Of a DNA stretch of 64,000 nt, positions 28,299 through 37,044 are shown piece by piece. The position numbers were made by a program, and so were the translations under genes. The notes under the pieces are model-generated. The model was given only the letters and a program-made list of their open reading frames with translations. It was not told the origin of the DNA and searched no databases. Numbering within the stretch: the first letter of the stretch is position 1; each line of letters opens with the position of its first letter. Source of the DNA: Dyadobacter sp. 3J3 (lineage in GTDB: Bacteria > Bacteroidota > Bacteroidia > Cytophagales > Spirosomataceae); contig NZ_VTOL01000006.1 in NCBI RefSeq assembly GCF_009801115.1, positions 372,001-436,000 of the forward strand. The letters are read 5' to 3'.

Positions 28299-28700
28299 TT
28301 AATTCAATGGAATGCAAATATATACAGGTCAAATCCGGTATTGTAAACTTTATGTTTTTAAATGTAACGGAATCTATAAATCTTACGTTACCACGAAAGC
28401 CATAACGGTCAAACCAGTCTGCGGATTTTTTGGCAGTTGCCTGGAAAGACGCCATAAAACCAAAGAGGAGCAGACTGCGCAAATTACCGGTTTGGACAGC
28501 AAGGGATGACCCGTACAACAAAATAAAATTGAACCTCACAACAAAATCATTTGAAGCGATAATGCAGAACTTTGTAACATCAATGAAATGAAACCACTTA
28601 TGTGGATAAAATACATCATTTCATGATGCAATCTCTTAAACAGTTCCGTGATTTTGCGGAAAAGAGATAAATCAAATTTCCAATTTAACAATTTATAAAA
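28299..28700. other. Intergenic region, divergent promoters expected
   Basis: About 400 bp between two divergent genes. No coding sequence is supported. A 9-bp inverted repeat ATGAAATGA (28583-28591) / TCATTTCAT (28616-28624) with 24 bp between lies about 80 bp before the SDR gene and could be a regulator site. Confidence 0.4.
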
Positions 28701-29687
28701 ATGAAGAATATCGTATTGGTAACAGGTGGAACCGGATTTGTAGGCGTACATACCATTTTTCAATTAATGCAGCAGGGATACCAGGTGCGCACCACCCTTC
28801 GCTCTTTGTCTAAAAAAGAAAATATCATCCATGCCCTTAGTAGCGCAGGAATTACTGATTTCAGCAGCTTATCTTTTTTCGAAGCTGAGTTGACATCAGA
28901 TGAAGGCTGGACTGAGGCAGTGGAGAATTGTGAATATGTGCTGCATATTGCATCGCCATTTCCTGCTGAGCAACCAAAAGATGAAGACGAGCTCATCATA
29001 CCGGCGAGAGACGGGGCGTTACGTGTCTTGCGTGCTTCACGGAATGCAGGTGTAAAAAGAGTGGTGCTAACTTCATCGTTTGCAGCAATCGGATACAGCA
29101 AAGATCCGAAAGACCACACATTCACTGAACTGGACTGGACGGATGAAAACGCACCAATTGTGCCCTATATCAAATCCAAGACAATAGCAGAAAAAGCGGC
29201 CTGGAATTTTATAGATACAGAAGGCGGGGATATGGAGCTGACGGTTATCAATCCGGTCGGGATTTTCGGGCCGGTTATGGGAGATATTTCGTCGGCATCT
29301 CTGGATAGTGTCGTGACAGGAATCCTGACCGGTACAATCAAAGAAAGTCCGGCTTTTACATTTGGGGTTGTGGATGTGCGGGATGTTGCCGATATTCATA
29401 TCAAAGCCATGCTGCATCCGGAGGCAAAAGGGCAACGTTTTCTTGCAACATCCGACGGCGCGGTGAGCTTTTATGATGTTGCACAGCTGATAAAAAATGC
29501 ACGGCCCGAGCTGGCAGCAAACATAGCGGATATGGAGCCGACGGATGAAATGTTTTATGTAACCATGTCTAATAAAAAAGCGGTGGAAACACTGGACTGG
29601 AATCCGATAAGCACGGAGGACGCAATTTTGGCAAGTGTTGATAGTCTGGCGAAAAGTGTAAATTTGCAGAACAAAATTCAACCGTAA
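28701..29687 (+). CDS. NAD(P)-dependent SDR reductase (extended type, dihydroflavonol reductase-like)
   Basis: 328 residues. The Rossmann motif VTGGTGFVG is at residues 7-15, followed by YVLHIASPFP, RVVLTSSFAAIGY and the catalytic YIKSK (Tyr-x-x-x-Lys). The pattern fits the extended SDR branch of dihydroflavonol/cinnamoyl/aldehyde reductases, which reduce ketones or aldehydes with NADPH. An AraC regulator gene begins 4 bp after its stop, so the two form an operon. The substrate is unknown. Confidence 0.9.
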   Translation: MKNIVLVTGGTGFVGVHTIFQLMQQGYQVRTTLRSLSKKENIIHALSSAGITDFSSLSFFEAELTSDEGWTEAVENCEYVLHIASPFPAEQPKDEDELIIPARDGALRVLRASRNAGVKRVVLTSSFAAIGYSKDPKDHTFTELDWTDENAPIVPYIKSKTIAEKAAWNFIDTEGGDMELTVINPVGIFGPVMGDISSASLDSVVTGILTGTIKESPAFTFGVVDVRDVADIHIKAMLHPEAKGQRFLATSDGAVSFYDVAQLIKNARPELAANIADMEPTDEMFYVTMSNKKAVETLDWNPISTEDAILASVDSLAKSVNLQNKIQP

Positions 29688-29691
29688 GAAA

Positions 29692-30486
29692 TTGAAATTT
29701 AATAACATACAGTCCTGTCATCTTGGTCCGGAAATTTCCCCTGAGCAATTTATTCCGGAACATTTTTTTCTGTATTTACTGAAAGGTTCGATGAAGGCTT
29801 TTGATGGACAAAAGCATTACGACATGGTTCCTGGCGATTATTGTATCGCCAGGAAAAACCATTTGATACGCTACACAAAGTACAAGGAAGAGGGTGAGTT
29901 CGAGAAGATTATCATCACGCTGGACGAGCCTTTTTTAAAGCGTTTTTTGGAACGGCATCCGGTTGAGACCCGACCTGCCACCCAAAGGGACACGTTTCTT
30001 TTTATAGAAGAAAGCAGGTTGATAAAAAACTATATTCAGTCGCTGGAACCGTATTATACCGGAGATTTACAATTGGAAGAATCTTTTGCCGATATAAAAA
30101 GAGAGGAACTGCTGATCATATTATTGAAGTCGGAACCTGAACTGGCGAACGTTTTTTTCTACTTTGGTATGCCTTCTAAAATAGAATTGGAAGCCTACAT
30201 GAATCTCAATTTCCGTTTTAATATCAGTCTGGAAAGATTCGCTTTTCTCACTGGCCGAAGCTTATCCTCATTCAAACGCGATTTTCAGAAGACCTTTGGA
30301 ACAAATCCCGGAAACTGGCTTAAAAAGAAAAGATTGGAAGACGCCTATTTTCGGATCACACAACAAAAACAGAAACCCGGCGACGTATATCTGGAAGTTG
30401 GTTTTGAGGATTTCTCACATTTTTCCTTTGCATTCAAAAAGGAATTTGGGGAAGCTCCGTCGAAGATTATTCTGAGGAGTGCATAA
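29692..30486 (+). CDS. AraC-family transcriptional regulator, probable TTG start
   Basis: 264 residues. The N-terminal cupin-like part (FFLYLLKGSMKAFDGQKHYD) precedes a C-terminal double helix-turn-helix (SLERFAFLTGRSLSSFKRDF, then YLEVGFEDFSHFSFAFKKEF). The only start that keeps the cupin is a TTG at 29692, 4 bp after the reductase stop; the first ATG (codon 34) would remove it. It probably regulates the preceding reductase gene. A terminator follows. Confidence 0.88.
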   Translation: MKFNNIQSCHLGPEISPEQFIPEHFFLYLLKGSMKAFDGQKHYDMVPGDYCIARKNHLIRYTKYKEEGEFEKIIITLDEPFLKRFLERHPVETRPATQRDTFLFIEESRLIKNYIQSLEPYYTGDLQLEESFADIKREELLIILLKSEPELANVFFYFGMPSKIELEAYMNLNFRFNISLERFAFLTGRSLSSFKRDFQKTFGTNPGNWLKKKRLEDAYFRITQQKQKPGDVYLEVGFEDFSHFSFAFKKEFGEAPSKIILRSA

Positions 30487-30511
30487 ATGCTATCTATGAA
30501 AAAGCGCTGTT

Positions 30512-30538
30512 AACGCAAACTTTCTTAGCGGTTTTTTT
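30512..30538 (+). terminator. Rho-independent terminator after the SDR/AraC operon
   Basis: A short stem AACGC/GCG-GTT (one bulge) is followed by seven Ts, 25 bp after the araC stop. The rest of the gap to 30929 holds no supported gene; the open frames there have no protein-like conservation signals. Confidence 0.5.
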
Positions 30539-30929
30539 GCTTATATTTTTTGATTTGCGTGAGATATGATTTAATGTTTTGTTCGACGGCTACCATTTTA
30601 AAACATCATATTTTTCTTGATAACAATAATAAGAAACAATTTGGTGCCATTCAAGAAATTTGCTGCCGATTTTTGTCTCCACTGCCGATGTTTGTGTCCT
30701 CAAAAACATCTTGCTCGGGTTGTGACTATACAAATGAAGCCGGTAAGCCATGGGTTAAATTTTGAGCATCCAGGCAAATTAACCGCAACCATACAGGGTA
30801 AATCTCCCGCACTTCCGTCTATATTAATGCAGCATTTTTTAGCTTATTCAATACAATCCGTCAGGGTTGTACTAAATGACTAACTGCTTGCCAATCTACT
30901 ATTTTTCAGCAACTTACTTATTCAGTTTT

Positions 30930-32954
30930 ATGCATCTACAATACAAAAAAATAGTTGGGGCAGGTTTGAGGCTGAGCGTGTTTTTACTTTTCGTTCATGC
31001 TACGCAGGCACAGCGTATTAGTCAGCCTGAGCTCGGTTATAAATCTGTAAAAGTGCTGGATCAAAACGGGCTTACTTTTAAAGATTTGAACAAAAATGGA
31101 AAACTTGATAAGTATGAGGATTGGCGGCTTTCCGTAGAAACACGTGTGAAAGACCTGGTTTCTCAAATGAGTCTGGAGGAGAAAATAGGGTTCATGCTGA
31201 TTAGTACAACCCGGATGGGCGGCGATAATGCCTTTCAGCCCAATGCACCGAAAAGTGAGATCACCAGTAATTTTAATGAAGAAGATTTAATCCAGCCCAA
31301 CAATATATTTACCAGAAAGCCTCTGGAAATCCCCATTATGTCATCGGCCGGGACAACGAAAGGGGTGAATCAATACCAGCTGCGCCATTTTATTCTGAGA
31401 GCCAATCCGTCTGCGGGTATCATCGCTGCATGGGCCAATAATCTTCAGCAGCTTTGCGAAACATCACGGCTGGGAATTCCTGCCATTGTTGCTTCGAATC
31501 CCCGTAACCATATTACCATCGATGCCGCCATTGGGTTGAGTGTAGGCGCGACGACGTTCTCAAAATGGCCGGGGGAACTCGGACTGGCAGCGATGCGTGA
31601 TTTGAAACTGACCCGCGAGTTTGCCGACATTGCCCGCGAGGAATGGACCGCTACGGGTTTGCGTAAGGGATATATGTACATGGCCGATCTGGCGACTGAA
31701 CCACGCTGGCAACGAATTGAAGGCACTTTTGGTGAAGATGCAGACCTGGCTTCCAGCATGATCCGGGAGATTATCCTGGGTTTTCAAGGGACACAGCTGG
31801 GCAAAAACTCTGTAGCCATGACCACCAAACATTTTCCCGGAGGTGGCCCTCAGGTGAATGGCATGGATTCTCATTTTGACTGGGGGAAGTTTTCGCATTA
31901 TCCCGGCAATAATTTCGAATATCACCTGAAACCATTCAAAGCGGCAATCGCAGCCGGTACCTCAGCCATTATGCCTTACTATTCCAGTCCGAAAGGGAAG
32001 GAATTTGAAGAAGTCGGGTTTTCATACAACAAGGCGATTATCCAGGATCTGCTTCGGAAAAAGTTAGGTTTCAAAGGAATTATCAATTCCGATACCGGCC
32101 CGATTGAAATGATGCCTTGGGGTGTAGAAAATCTGTCGCTTCAACAGCGTTATCAAAAAGCACTGAATGCGGGCGTCGACCTGTTTTCAGGAACGGCCGA
32201 TCCAACTATTTTGCTGGAAACGGTCAAAAAAGGACTGGTTACCGAAGCCCGAATCGACGAGTCGGTTGCGCGTTTACTGCAGGAGAAATTTGTGCTCGGT
32301 CTTTTTGAAAATCCTTATGTGGATGCCCAAAAAGCCCAACAACTGGTTGGCAATGCCGAATTTCAGAAAAAGGCTGATCTGGCGCAGCGGAAATCGATTG
32401 TGTTGCTGAGAAATGCCGCCAAAACGCTCCCGCTTAAACCAAAAACAAAAGTATATTTTGAAACGTATTATGACAATGGTCGTGCAGGCAGTCCGATCAC
32501 CGTACAGAAACCGACAAATTCGACAAGCGGCCTGGAATTTGTTTCGGCCAAAGAGGAGGCGGATGTGATCGTGCTATGGCTCATTCCAAGTGCAGGCGGT
32601 TTGTTCGCTTCCGGCAACAAGCCGATCGAGCTGAATTTATCCAAAAATAAAATTGATGTGGCACACGTCAATGAGCTGATAAAAAGCAAACCAACCGTCG
32701 TGGCCATTAACTTTTCCAGTCCCTGGGTGCTTGATGAAATCGAAGGAAATGCCAAAACCATACTCGCCACCTTTGGAACGACCTCCGAAGCATTACTGGA
32801 TATCGTAAGCGGAAAATTCAGTCCATCCGGTAAAATGCCGTTTACTATTCCCATTTCGAACCAGGTCGTCGCTGATAATAAATCGGATATTCCAGGTTTT
32901 ATGGAGCCGAAGGGGTATGGGCTGTTTGATTTTGGTTATGGTTTGGGTTACTAA
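30930..32954 (+). CDS. Glycoside hydrolase family 3 protein (beta-glucosidase-like)
   Basis: About 674 residues from the ATG at 30930, which opens a signal peptide (LRLSVFLLFVHATQAQ). An ATG at 30876 would add 18 residues. An EF-hand-like loop (DLNKNGKLDKYEDW) precedes the GH3 barrel: LVSQMSLEEKIGFM, TKHFPGGGP and the presumed nucleophile Asp in FKGIINSDTGPIE. The GH3 C-terminal domain follows (RKSIVLLRNAAKTLPLKPKT, SGKFSPSGKMPFTIP). It should cleave beta-linked sugars from the non-reducing end in the periplasm. Which sugar is not readable. It is not adjacent to any SusCD pair here. Confidence 0.92.
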   Translation: MHLQYKKIVGAGLRLSVFLLFVHATQAQRISQPELGYKSVKVLDQNGLTFKDLNKNGKLDKYEDWRLSVETRVKDLVSQMSLEEKIGFMLISTTRMGGDNAFQPNAPKSEITSNFNEEDLIQPNNIFTRKPLEIPIMSSAGTTKGVNQYQLRHFILRANPSAGIIAAWANNLQQLCETSRLGIPAIVASNPRNHITIDAAIGLSVGATTFSKWPGELGLAAMRDLKLTREFADIAREEWTATGLRKGYMYMADLATEPRWQRIEGTFGEDADLASSMIREIILGFQGTQLGKNSVAMTTKHFPGGGPQVNGMDSHFDWGKFSHYPGNNFEYHLKPFKAAIAAGTSAIMPYYSSPKGKEFEEVGFSYNKAIIQDLLRKKLGFKGIINSDTGPIEMMPWGVENLSLQQRYQKALNAGVDLFSGTADPTILLETVKKGLVTEARIDESVARLLQEKFVLGLFENPYVDAQKAQQLVGNAEFQKKADLAQRKSIVLLRNAAKTLPLKPKTKVYFETYYDNGRAGSPITVQKPTNSTSGLEFVSAKEEADVIVLWLIPSAGGLFASGNKPIELNLSKNKIDVAHVNELIKSKPTVVAINFSSPWVLDEIEGNAKTILATFGTTSEALLDIVSGKFSPSGKMPFTIPISNQVVADNKSDIPGFMEPKGYGLFDFGYGLGY

Positions 32955-33045
32955 TTAAACTATTTCCCCAAACTTCAAGCCAAAGTACAAATATGTCTGG
33001 CAGGGTTCTTTTCTGTTGATCAAATACAACATAAGCCACGGGATT

Positions 33046-33071
33046 CCGGATAATTTCCGTCCGGGTTTTTT
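33046..33071 (+). terminator. Rho-independent terminator after the GH3 gene
   Basis: Stem CCGGA/TCCGG with a 9-nt loop followed by G and six Ts, about 90 bp after the stop and just before the next gene. Confidence 0.55.
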
Positions 33072-33112
33072 GTTGCATTTAGATCTTTAAAATAACTAAT
33101 CCTTTTTCAGAA

Positions 33113-33559
33113 ATGAACCTTATTGACATACAGACAAAAGCCGCGCAATACAAATTTAAGCTATCGACGACGGCCAGAAAAAAACAGGAATGGACTGCCA
33201 ACGTTGCACCGTCGGTGATCGCCACACTGAACCAAATTATAGAAACTGCTGACTTTCAAAACTTTGCACATGTCATCCAGACGGAAGGCACAGACGGGAA
33301 CATTATATATCTCAACCTGCTGCACATTGAAAGACCAGCTGCAAAAATCCTGGATTCGAGCGACAAGGAAAACCTGAAAATCGGGAGACAACTTGCCTTT
33401 AAACCCTTACAAAGCGGAGATATCGGCATCTACTTTTGCCAGCATGAAAATGGGGAATACGTTGCAGATTTCAAAGCAAGCCACGAACCGCAGGCTTTCA
33501 ACGATGATACTTTGATTTTTGGGTATTTTAATGATTTTCTGGATTGGGTTATGAACTGA
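33113..33559 (+). CDS. Hypothetical protein, 148 residues
   Basis: I do not recognise a family. The protein is soluble, without signal peptide or membrane segment, and has an alternating beta pattern (GNIIYLNLLHIERPAAKILD, SGDIGIYFCQHENGEYVADF) and an acidic aromatic end (FGYFNDFLDWVMN). The start has an A-rich leader. It is bounded by terminators on both sides, so it is a single-gene unit. It marks the edge of the AT-rich accessory segment to its right. Confidence 0.7.
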   Translation: MNLIDIQTKAAQYKFKLSTTARKKQEWTANVAPSVIATLNQIIETADFQNFAHVIQTEGTDGNIIYLNLLHIERPAAKILDSSDKENLKIGRQLAFKPLQSGDIGIYFCQHENGEYVADFKASHEPQAFNDDTLIFGYFNDFLDWVMN

Positions 33560-33588
33560 TTTTGAAAGTTTTTGAATTTTTTTTGGAG

Positions 33589-33617
33589 GGACTGGTTGGT
33601 TGGCTGGTCCTTTTTTT
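33589..33617 (+). terminator. Rho-independent terminator
   Basis: Stem GGACTGG/CTGGTCC (with two G-T pairs) around TTGGTTGG, followed by seven Ts, 30 bp after the stop of the hypothetical gene. Confidence 0.6.
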
Positions 33618-33685
33618 GTTTTGGTGGTTAAGCCGTAAGCGTGTAGCTTTTTAAATCTTATACTTTGGTATGTGTTGTTGGTGGT

Positions 33686-33748
33686 GTATACTGACAATGT
33701 TTACATGTGTGTATAAAAATGTACGCGACTTGGATTTTGCCGTATGCG
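33686..33748 (+). repeat. Left copy of an imperfect direct repeat flanking the toxin-antitoxin module
   Basis: It begins GTATACTGACAATGTTTACA and ends around GACTTGGATTTTGCCGTATG. The right copy at 34642-34706 differs at scattered positions and by small indels. A 12-bp TAAGCCGTAAGC lies upstream of each copy (33629-33640 and 34527-34538). Together they bracket the toxin-antitoxin genes. Confidence 0.65.
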
Positions 33749-33868
33749 TCAGCATTTCTGGGCCGCGACAAGACTTCGCAGGCTAAAACAAAGGCTCCTT
33801 CGCCTTTTATTGAAAAACGCTTGTTTCCTAAGTAAGAAACTTTAATCTTTGAGGAAATTAGCGTTTGG

Positions 33869-34228
33869 ATGGATCACTACAAATTTCGGGTACTGCTTTT
33901 AGAAGACGCAAAATGTTTTTTGGACGGCCTAGACAAAAAAGCCAGAGACAAAATTGTTTACAATATTTGGAAAGCACGAAGTACTAACGACAAAGAACTT
34001 TTCAAGAAATTGCAAGACGAAATTTGAGAATTTAGAACGAAATATAACAAAACCTATTACAGGCTTTTTGCATTTTGGGACAAAAGCGATAAAGCTGACA
34101 CAGTTGTAATTTCAACACACGGTTTAATTAAGAAAACTGACAAAATTCCGAAAAGCGAAATTGAAAGAGCAGAAAAATTGAGAGAACAACACTTAACGGC
34201 AAAAATAAAAAGAAATGAAAACATATGA
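33869..34228 (+). pseudogene. higB: HigB/RelE-type toxin gene interrupted by an in-frame TGA
   Basis: The frame starts at the ATG at 33869 (MDHYKFRVLLLEDAKCFLDG) and is interrupted at codon 53 by TGA (34025-34027). It then continues in the same frame for 66 codons (EFRTKYNKTYYRLFAFWDKS ... THGLIKKTDKIP) to a TGA at 34226. The pattern is the phage-derived Gp49-like HigB toxin, a ribosome-dependent mRNA endonuclease. Relatives have a Trp at the interrupted place (xIWEFRxxY), so one TGG to TGA change explains it. The antitoxin gene overlaps the end by 14 bp. The toxin is probably inactive unless the stop is read through. Confidence 0.8.
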
Positions 34229-34523
34229 TTTGGAAGACCTCACCGACAAGTACATAGGGGAAAAAGGTACAAAAAAGCGAGACGCATTTGAAAGCGAATT
34301 ACGCCTTGACTTGTTGGGACTTGCTATTAAACAAGCCAGAAAAGAACGAAATTTAACACAGGAAGAATTGGGTGAACTTGTTGGTGTGAAGAAAGCTCAA
34401 ATTTCTAAAATTGAAAACAGTACGACAGACGCAAGGTTCACGACAATCTTAAAAGTATTTGAAGCATTAGGAGCAAAAGTAAACTTCAATGTTGAACTGA
34501 ATAAACAAAAACTGGTTTACTGA
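34215..34523 (+). CDS. higA: HigA-type antitoxin, XRE-family regulator
   Basis: 102 residues. A helix-turn-helix of the Cro/CI type lies at about residues 35-90 (ARKERNLTQEELGELVGVKK, then QISKIENSTTDARFTTILKV). It overlaps the end of the toxin frame by 14 bp, the normal toxin-first order of higBA modules. HigA neutralises HigB and represses the shared promoter. It is intact although its toxin partner carries a stop. Confidence 0.88.
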   Translation: MKTYDLEDLTDKYIGEKGTKKRDAFESELRLDLLGLAIKQARKERNLTQEELGELVGVKKAQISKIENSTTDARFTTILKVFEALGAKVNFNVELNKQKLVY

Positions 34524-34641
34524 CAATAAGCCGTAAGCACGACAAGGTATTGGTAAAAGCTGGGCTGTACGTCTTCGATTGGACGTTTATGCAAAGTTTA
34601 ACTTTATTGGCGGACGAATCTGGAAATACTGTATTGCTGGC

Positions 34642-34706
34642 GTATACTGACCATGTTTACATGTATGGACGAATAAAAAAGATGAGACTTGGATTCTACC
34701 GTACGG
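34642..34706 (+). repeat. Right copy of the imperfect direct repeat flanking the toxin-antitoxin module
   Basis: It begins GTATACTGACCATGTTTACA and ends near GACTTGGATTCTACCGTACG, matching 33686-33748 over most positions. The distance between copies is 956 bp. Confidence 0.65.
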
Positions 34707-34734
34707 GATTTTTAAATATTTATAAAGACAGTAT

Positions 34735-34925
34735 ATAAGCCAACCGGCGGTCTTTGGCAGTAAAACCCGTCCTCAACTTTAAATGAATCTTCATTTGGTC
34801 TTTCTCGAAGTTCAGAAATCCGTTAAGGTTTCCCCGTCTGAGTGTTTTTCGTGTTCTAAGGCTTGGTTTATACTAAAAACCGTAGGGAGCTGAGTAGTCT
34901 TGTTTAACTGCTTTCGTTGGCTTAT
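34735..34925. repeat. 191-bp palindrome-ended element (attC-like, small RNA or MITE-like)
   Basis: Perfect 10-bp terminal inverted repeats ATAAGCCAAC and GTTGGCTTAT. Inside is a second pair, GCAGTAAAAC (34757-34766) and GTTTAACTGC (34902-34911), separated from the ends by 12 nt on one side and 4 on the other. A further palindrome AAATGAA-TC-TTCATTT lies at 34781-34796. The single strand can fold into one long arm with unequal spacers. No coding potential and no clear target duplication. Confidence 0.5.
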
Positions 34926-35026
34926 TGGCTAATTTATTATAATTTACATGATGCTAATAAATACAATATGTATTACAAAACTTCCGCATATTAGAGAGTT
35001 AGCTGATATAATAAAACCCGACACCA

Positions 35027-36835
35027 ATGACAATTAAAGAGAAGATTGAAAACATTCTGATAAATGAAAATGCTTATTTTTATGAGAATAGCGAAAATGT
35101 TCCGGTTTTCAATAATAAGATTACAGAAATTTTCAGAACTGTATCATCTGTAAAAACAGGAAATTATCTGTTAAATTCTATTCGGTTAAAATTAAATCAA
35201 AATGAAGACATATATTATTCAATTTGTGTTTTTAAATACACGACAAAACCGACATTCATAGAAGAAGGATTGACAAATTGGGATGAGGAAAAGATTGCTT
35301 ATTTACTTATTGTTGAAATTGAAGATTACATCATAGTAAATAAAAAAAACATAAGTAAAATCCAAGATTTTTTAAAACAATTTAAACCGTTAGACTATTC
35401 TGTTTTATCTACTTTGTTTGTAACTGATGATACAAGTTTTGAGAAATTTTCGCTTAAAAATTTGAATGTTTCCGACAAGGCAGTTAGAGAAAAAACAATT
35501 GAAGCTATTGATTTAAAAGAAAATTTCTCTGCTCTTGGAGCCAGTAATTATTTATTAAATTCTTTAAGATTGAAAAATAATGATGAGAAAACATCCCTGA
35601 TGTTAAACTCATCCCGTATTAATAAATTTGGCAAGAAAAATTCGATAGAAAATTTTTGCTTCTGGTCTAAAAATCTCGTTCAACAAATCAAAAATCATAC
35701 AAACTCAAGTACATTTTTATCAATTTTTGCAGAACCACAAGATTATGAAGCTCTCAAAGATGGATTAGTTCCAATTTCTATACTTTTCAACTTTAGTAAT
35801 ATTTATACAGATTTTGAGCAAGGATTAATCAATCGAGTTATAGTTAGATATACAATTCAAGATGAAGAAATTCTTGATAAAGAAATCAATCTAATTGATT
35901 TTCTTGCAAAATTTGAAAGACTATGTAAAGTTGATACTATTGCGGGTGTTCATTCAATTAACAATACAACTAGTAAAGACTTAGAAATAAAACTTAATGA
36001 CAAATCAATAACAATACGTTCTCAGAAATTAAAGAACGTGAAACTTATACAAGATAATGGAAATGAAATTTCAGTAACTGATTATATAAATGGAAAAAAT
36101 TCATTTATCATCAACTTTGACAATATAGATTTAGCATATTCAAATAGGAAACTCTTTAAAGATAGCCGACTTATTGGAAGTATTCCCAATTTTCTAAAAA
36201 TCTTTAAAATACACAATGACCTTAACAATATTACATCTGAAAAAGGAGCATTCTTAACGACTTCAACTTTATTTGAAAATAATTCACTATTTGGATTTGT
36301 AGAAAATAATTTTCAAAATGACTTTGATTTTTTTATCTGTGATGATTTATCAAAAGAATGGGCAGATCATATTGGAATTTCTGAAAACAAAATTTCGTTT
36401 TTTCATTCAAAACATAAAATAGCCAATGCCTCTGCTTCTGCATTTCAGGATATAGTTGGACAAGCTCAAAAAAATCTTGGAAATTTGACACCACAAGATT
36501 TTCAATTGGAAAGCAAAAGAAATATTTGGAATTCGACTTATAATAGTTCAGACGGAGTAAATACATTAATAGCCAGAAGCCGAAGAGGTCAAAATTCCAA
36601 CCAAATCATTGACCAATTTAAAGAGACAATAAAAAATCCCTATTTAAGAAAAGAAGTAATTCTTGTTATAGATTTTATTTCAAAATCAAATCTTGAAATC
36701 TACTTAGAGAATTTGGTTAATGGAGTTCATTTTAATGAAAGGAATGAGACAATACAAATCTTATGGTTTATTTCTTCATTAATTTCTAGTTGTCTAGAGT
36801 TGAATACAGAAGTAACAATTTATTGCAAACCATAA
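35027..36835 (+). CDS. Unrecognised 602-residue protein with nuclease-like C-terminal motifs; possible defence effector
   Basis: No signal peptide or membrane helix. Residues 1 to about 400 are mixed alpha/beta and unassigned. Near the C-terminus is a motif cluster: Asp432/Asp434 and Asp439-Asp440 in DFFICDDL, Glu444 and Asp447, then an ISFFHSKHK strand (His460, Lys462, Lys464) and ASASAFQDIVGQAQKNLG. An acidic strand followed by a strand ending in x-x-K is the layout of PD-(D/E)XK nucleases and recalls the C-terminal part of sporadic TIGR04141/HamA-like proteins. That comparison is my inference. The gene is very AT-rich and stands alone between two palindromic elements, as defence genes in cassettes often do. 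Confidence 0.55.
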   Translation: MTIKEKIENILINENAYFYENSENVPVFNNKITEIFRTVSSVKTGNYLLNSIRLKLNQNEDIYYSICVFKYTTKPTFIEEGLTNWDEEKIAYLLIVEIEDYIIVNKKNISKIQDFLKQFKPLDYSVLSTLFVTDDTSFEKFSLKNLNVSDKAVREKTIEAIDLKENFSALGASNYLLNSLRLKNNDEKTSLMLNSSRINKFGKKNSIENFCFWSKNLVQQIKNHTNSSTFLSIFAEPQDYEALKDGLVPISILFNFSNIYTDFEQGLINRVIVRYTIQDEEILDKEINLIDFLAKFERLCKVDTIAGVHSINNTTSKDLEIKLNDKSITIRSQKLKNVKLIQDNGNEISVTDYINGKNSFIINFDNIDLAYSNRKLFKDSRLIGSIPNFLKIFKIHNDLNNITSEKGAFLTTSTLFENNSLFGFVENNFQNDFDFFICDDLSKEWADHIGISENKISFFHSKHKIANASASAFQDIVGQAQKNLGNLTPQDFQLESKRNIWNSTYNSSDGVNTLIARSRRGQNSNQIIDQFKETIKNPYLRKEVILVIDFISKSNLEIYLENLVNGVHFNERNETIQILWFISSLISSCLELNTEVTIYCKP

Positions 36836-36845
36836 ATTACATCAG

Positions 36846-36973
36846 CTAACAAGGGTTTTGTAATAGTGGGTCGAAACTGCTAAATTCAACAGTTGTTCTT
36901 CAGATCAGCTATTGTGTAAAATTGAAGTTTTTCGCTTCTATTGCCCCACCATTGCAAAGCCCTAAACCGTTAG
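36846..36973. repeat. attC-like imperfect palindrome, 128 bp
   Basis: Outer arms CTAAC (36846-36850) and GTTAG (36969-36973). Next, GGGTTTTG (36853-36860) pairs with CAAAGCCC (36955-36962). Then TAATAGTGGG (36861-36870) pairs with CCCACCATTG (36945-36954) with one mismatch. The spacers are 2 nt on one side and 6 on the other, the kind of asymmetry seen in integron attC sites. The 3' core GTTAGTT is one base off the GTTRRRY consensus. It lies 10 bp after the 602-residue gene. Confidence 0.55.
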
Positions 36974-37044
36974 TTGTAAAGCTGCGTGACACCCCACGAA
37001 CTCATACCAATAGACAAAAATCCAGACTTAATTATCTTTACTAA

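Noticed and set aside
29073-29708. 211-codon minus-strand frame opposite the reductase gene
   Set aside because: Rich in Cys, His and Arg, typical of the antisense of a real gene; the plus-strand reductase motifs are clear.
30550-30883. Two overlapping plus-strand frames before the GH3 gene
   Set aside because: No family pattern, and they overlap each other in different frames after a terminator.
33869-34228. Selenocysteine or other programmed recoding at the toxin TGA
   Set aside because: No SECIS-like structure or recoding context was seen; a TGG-to-TGA mutation is simpler.
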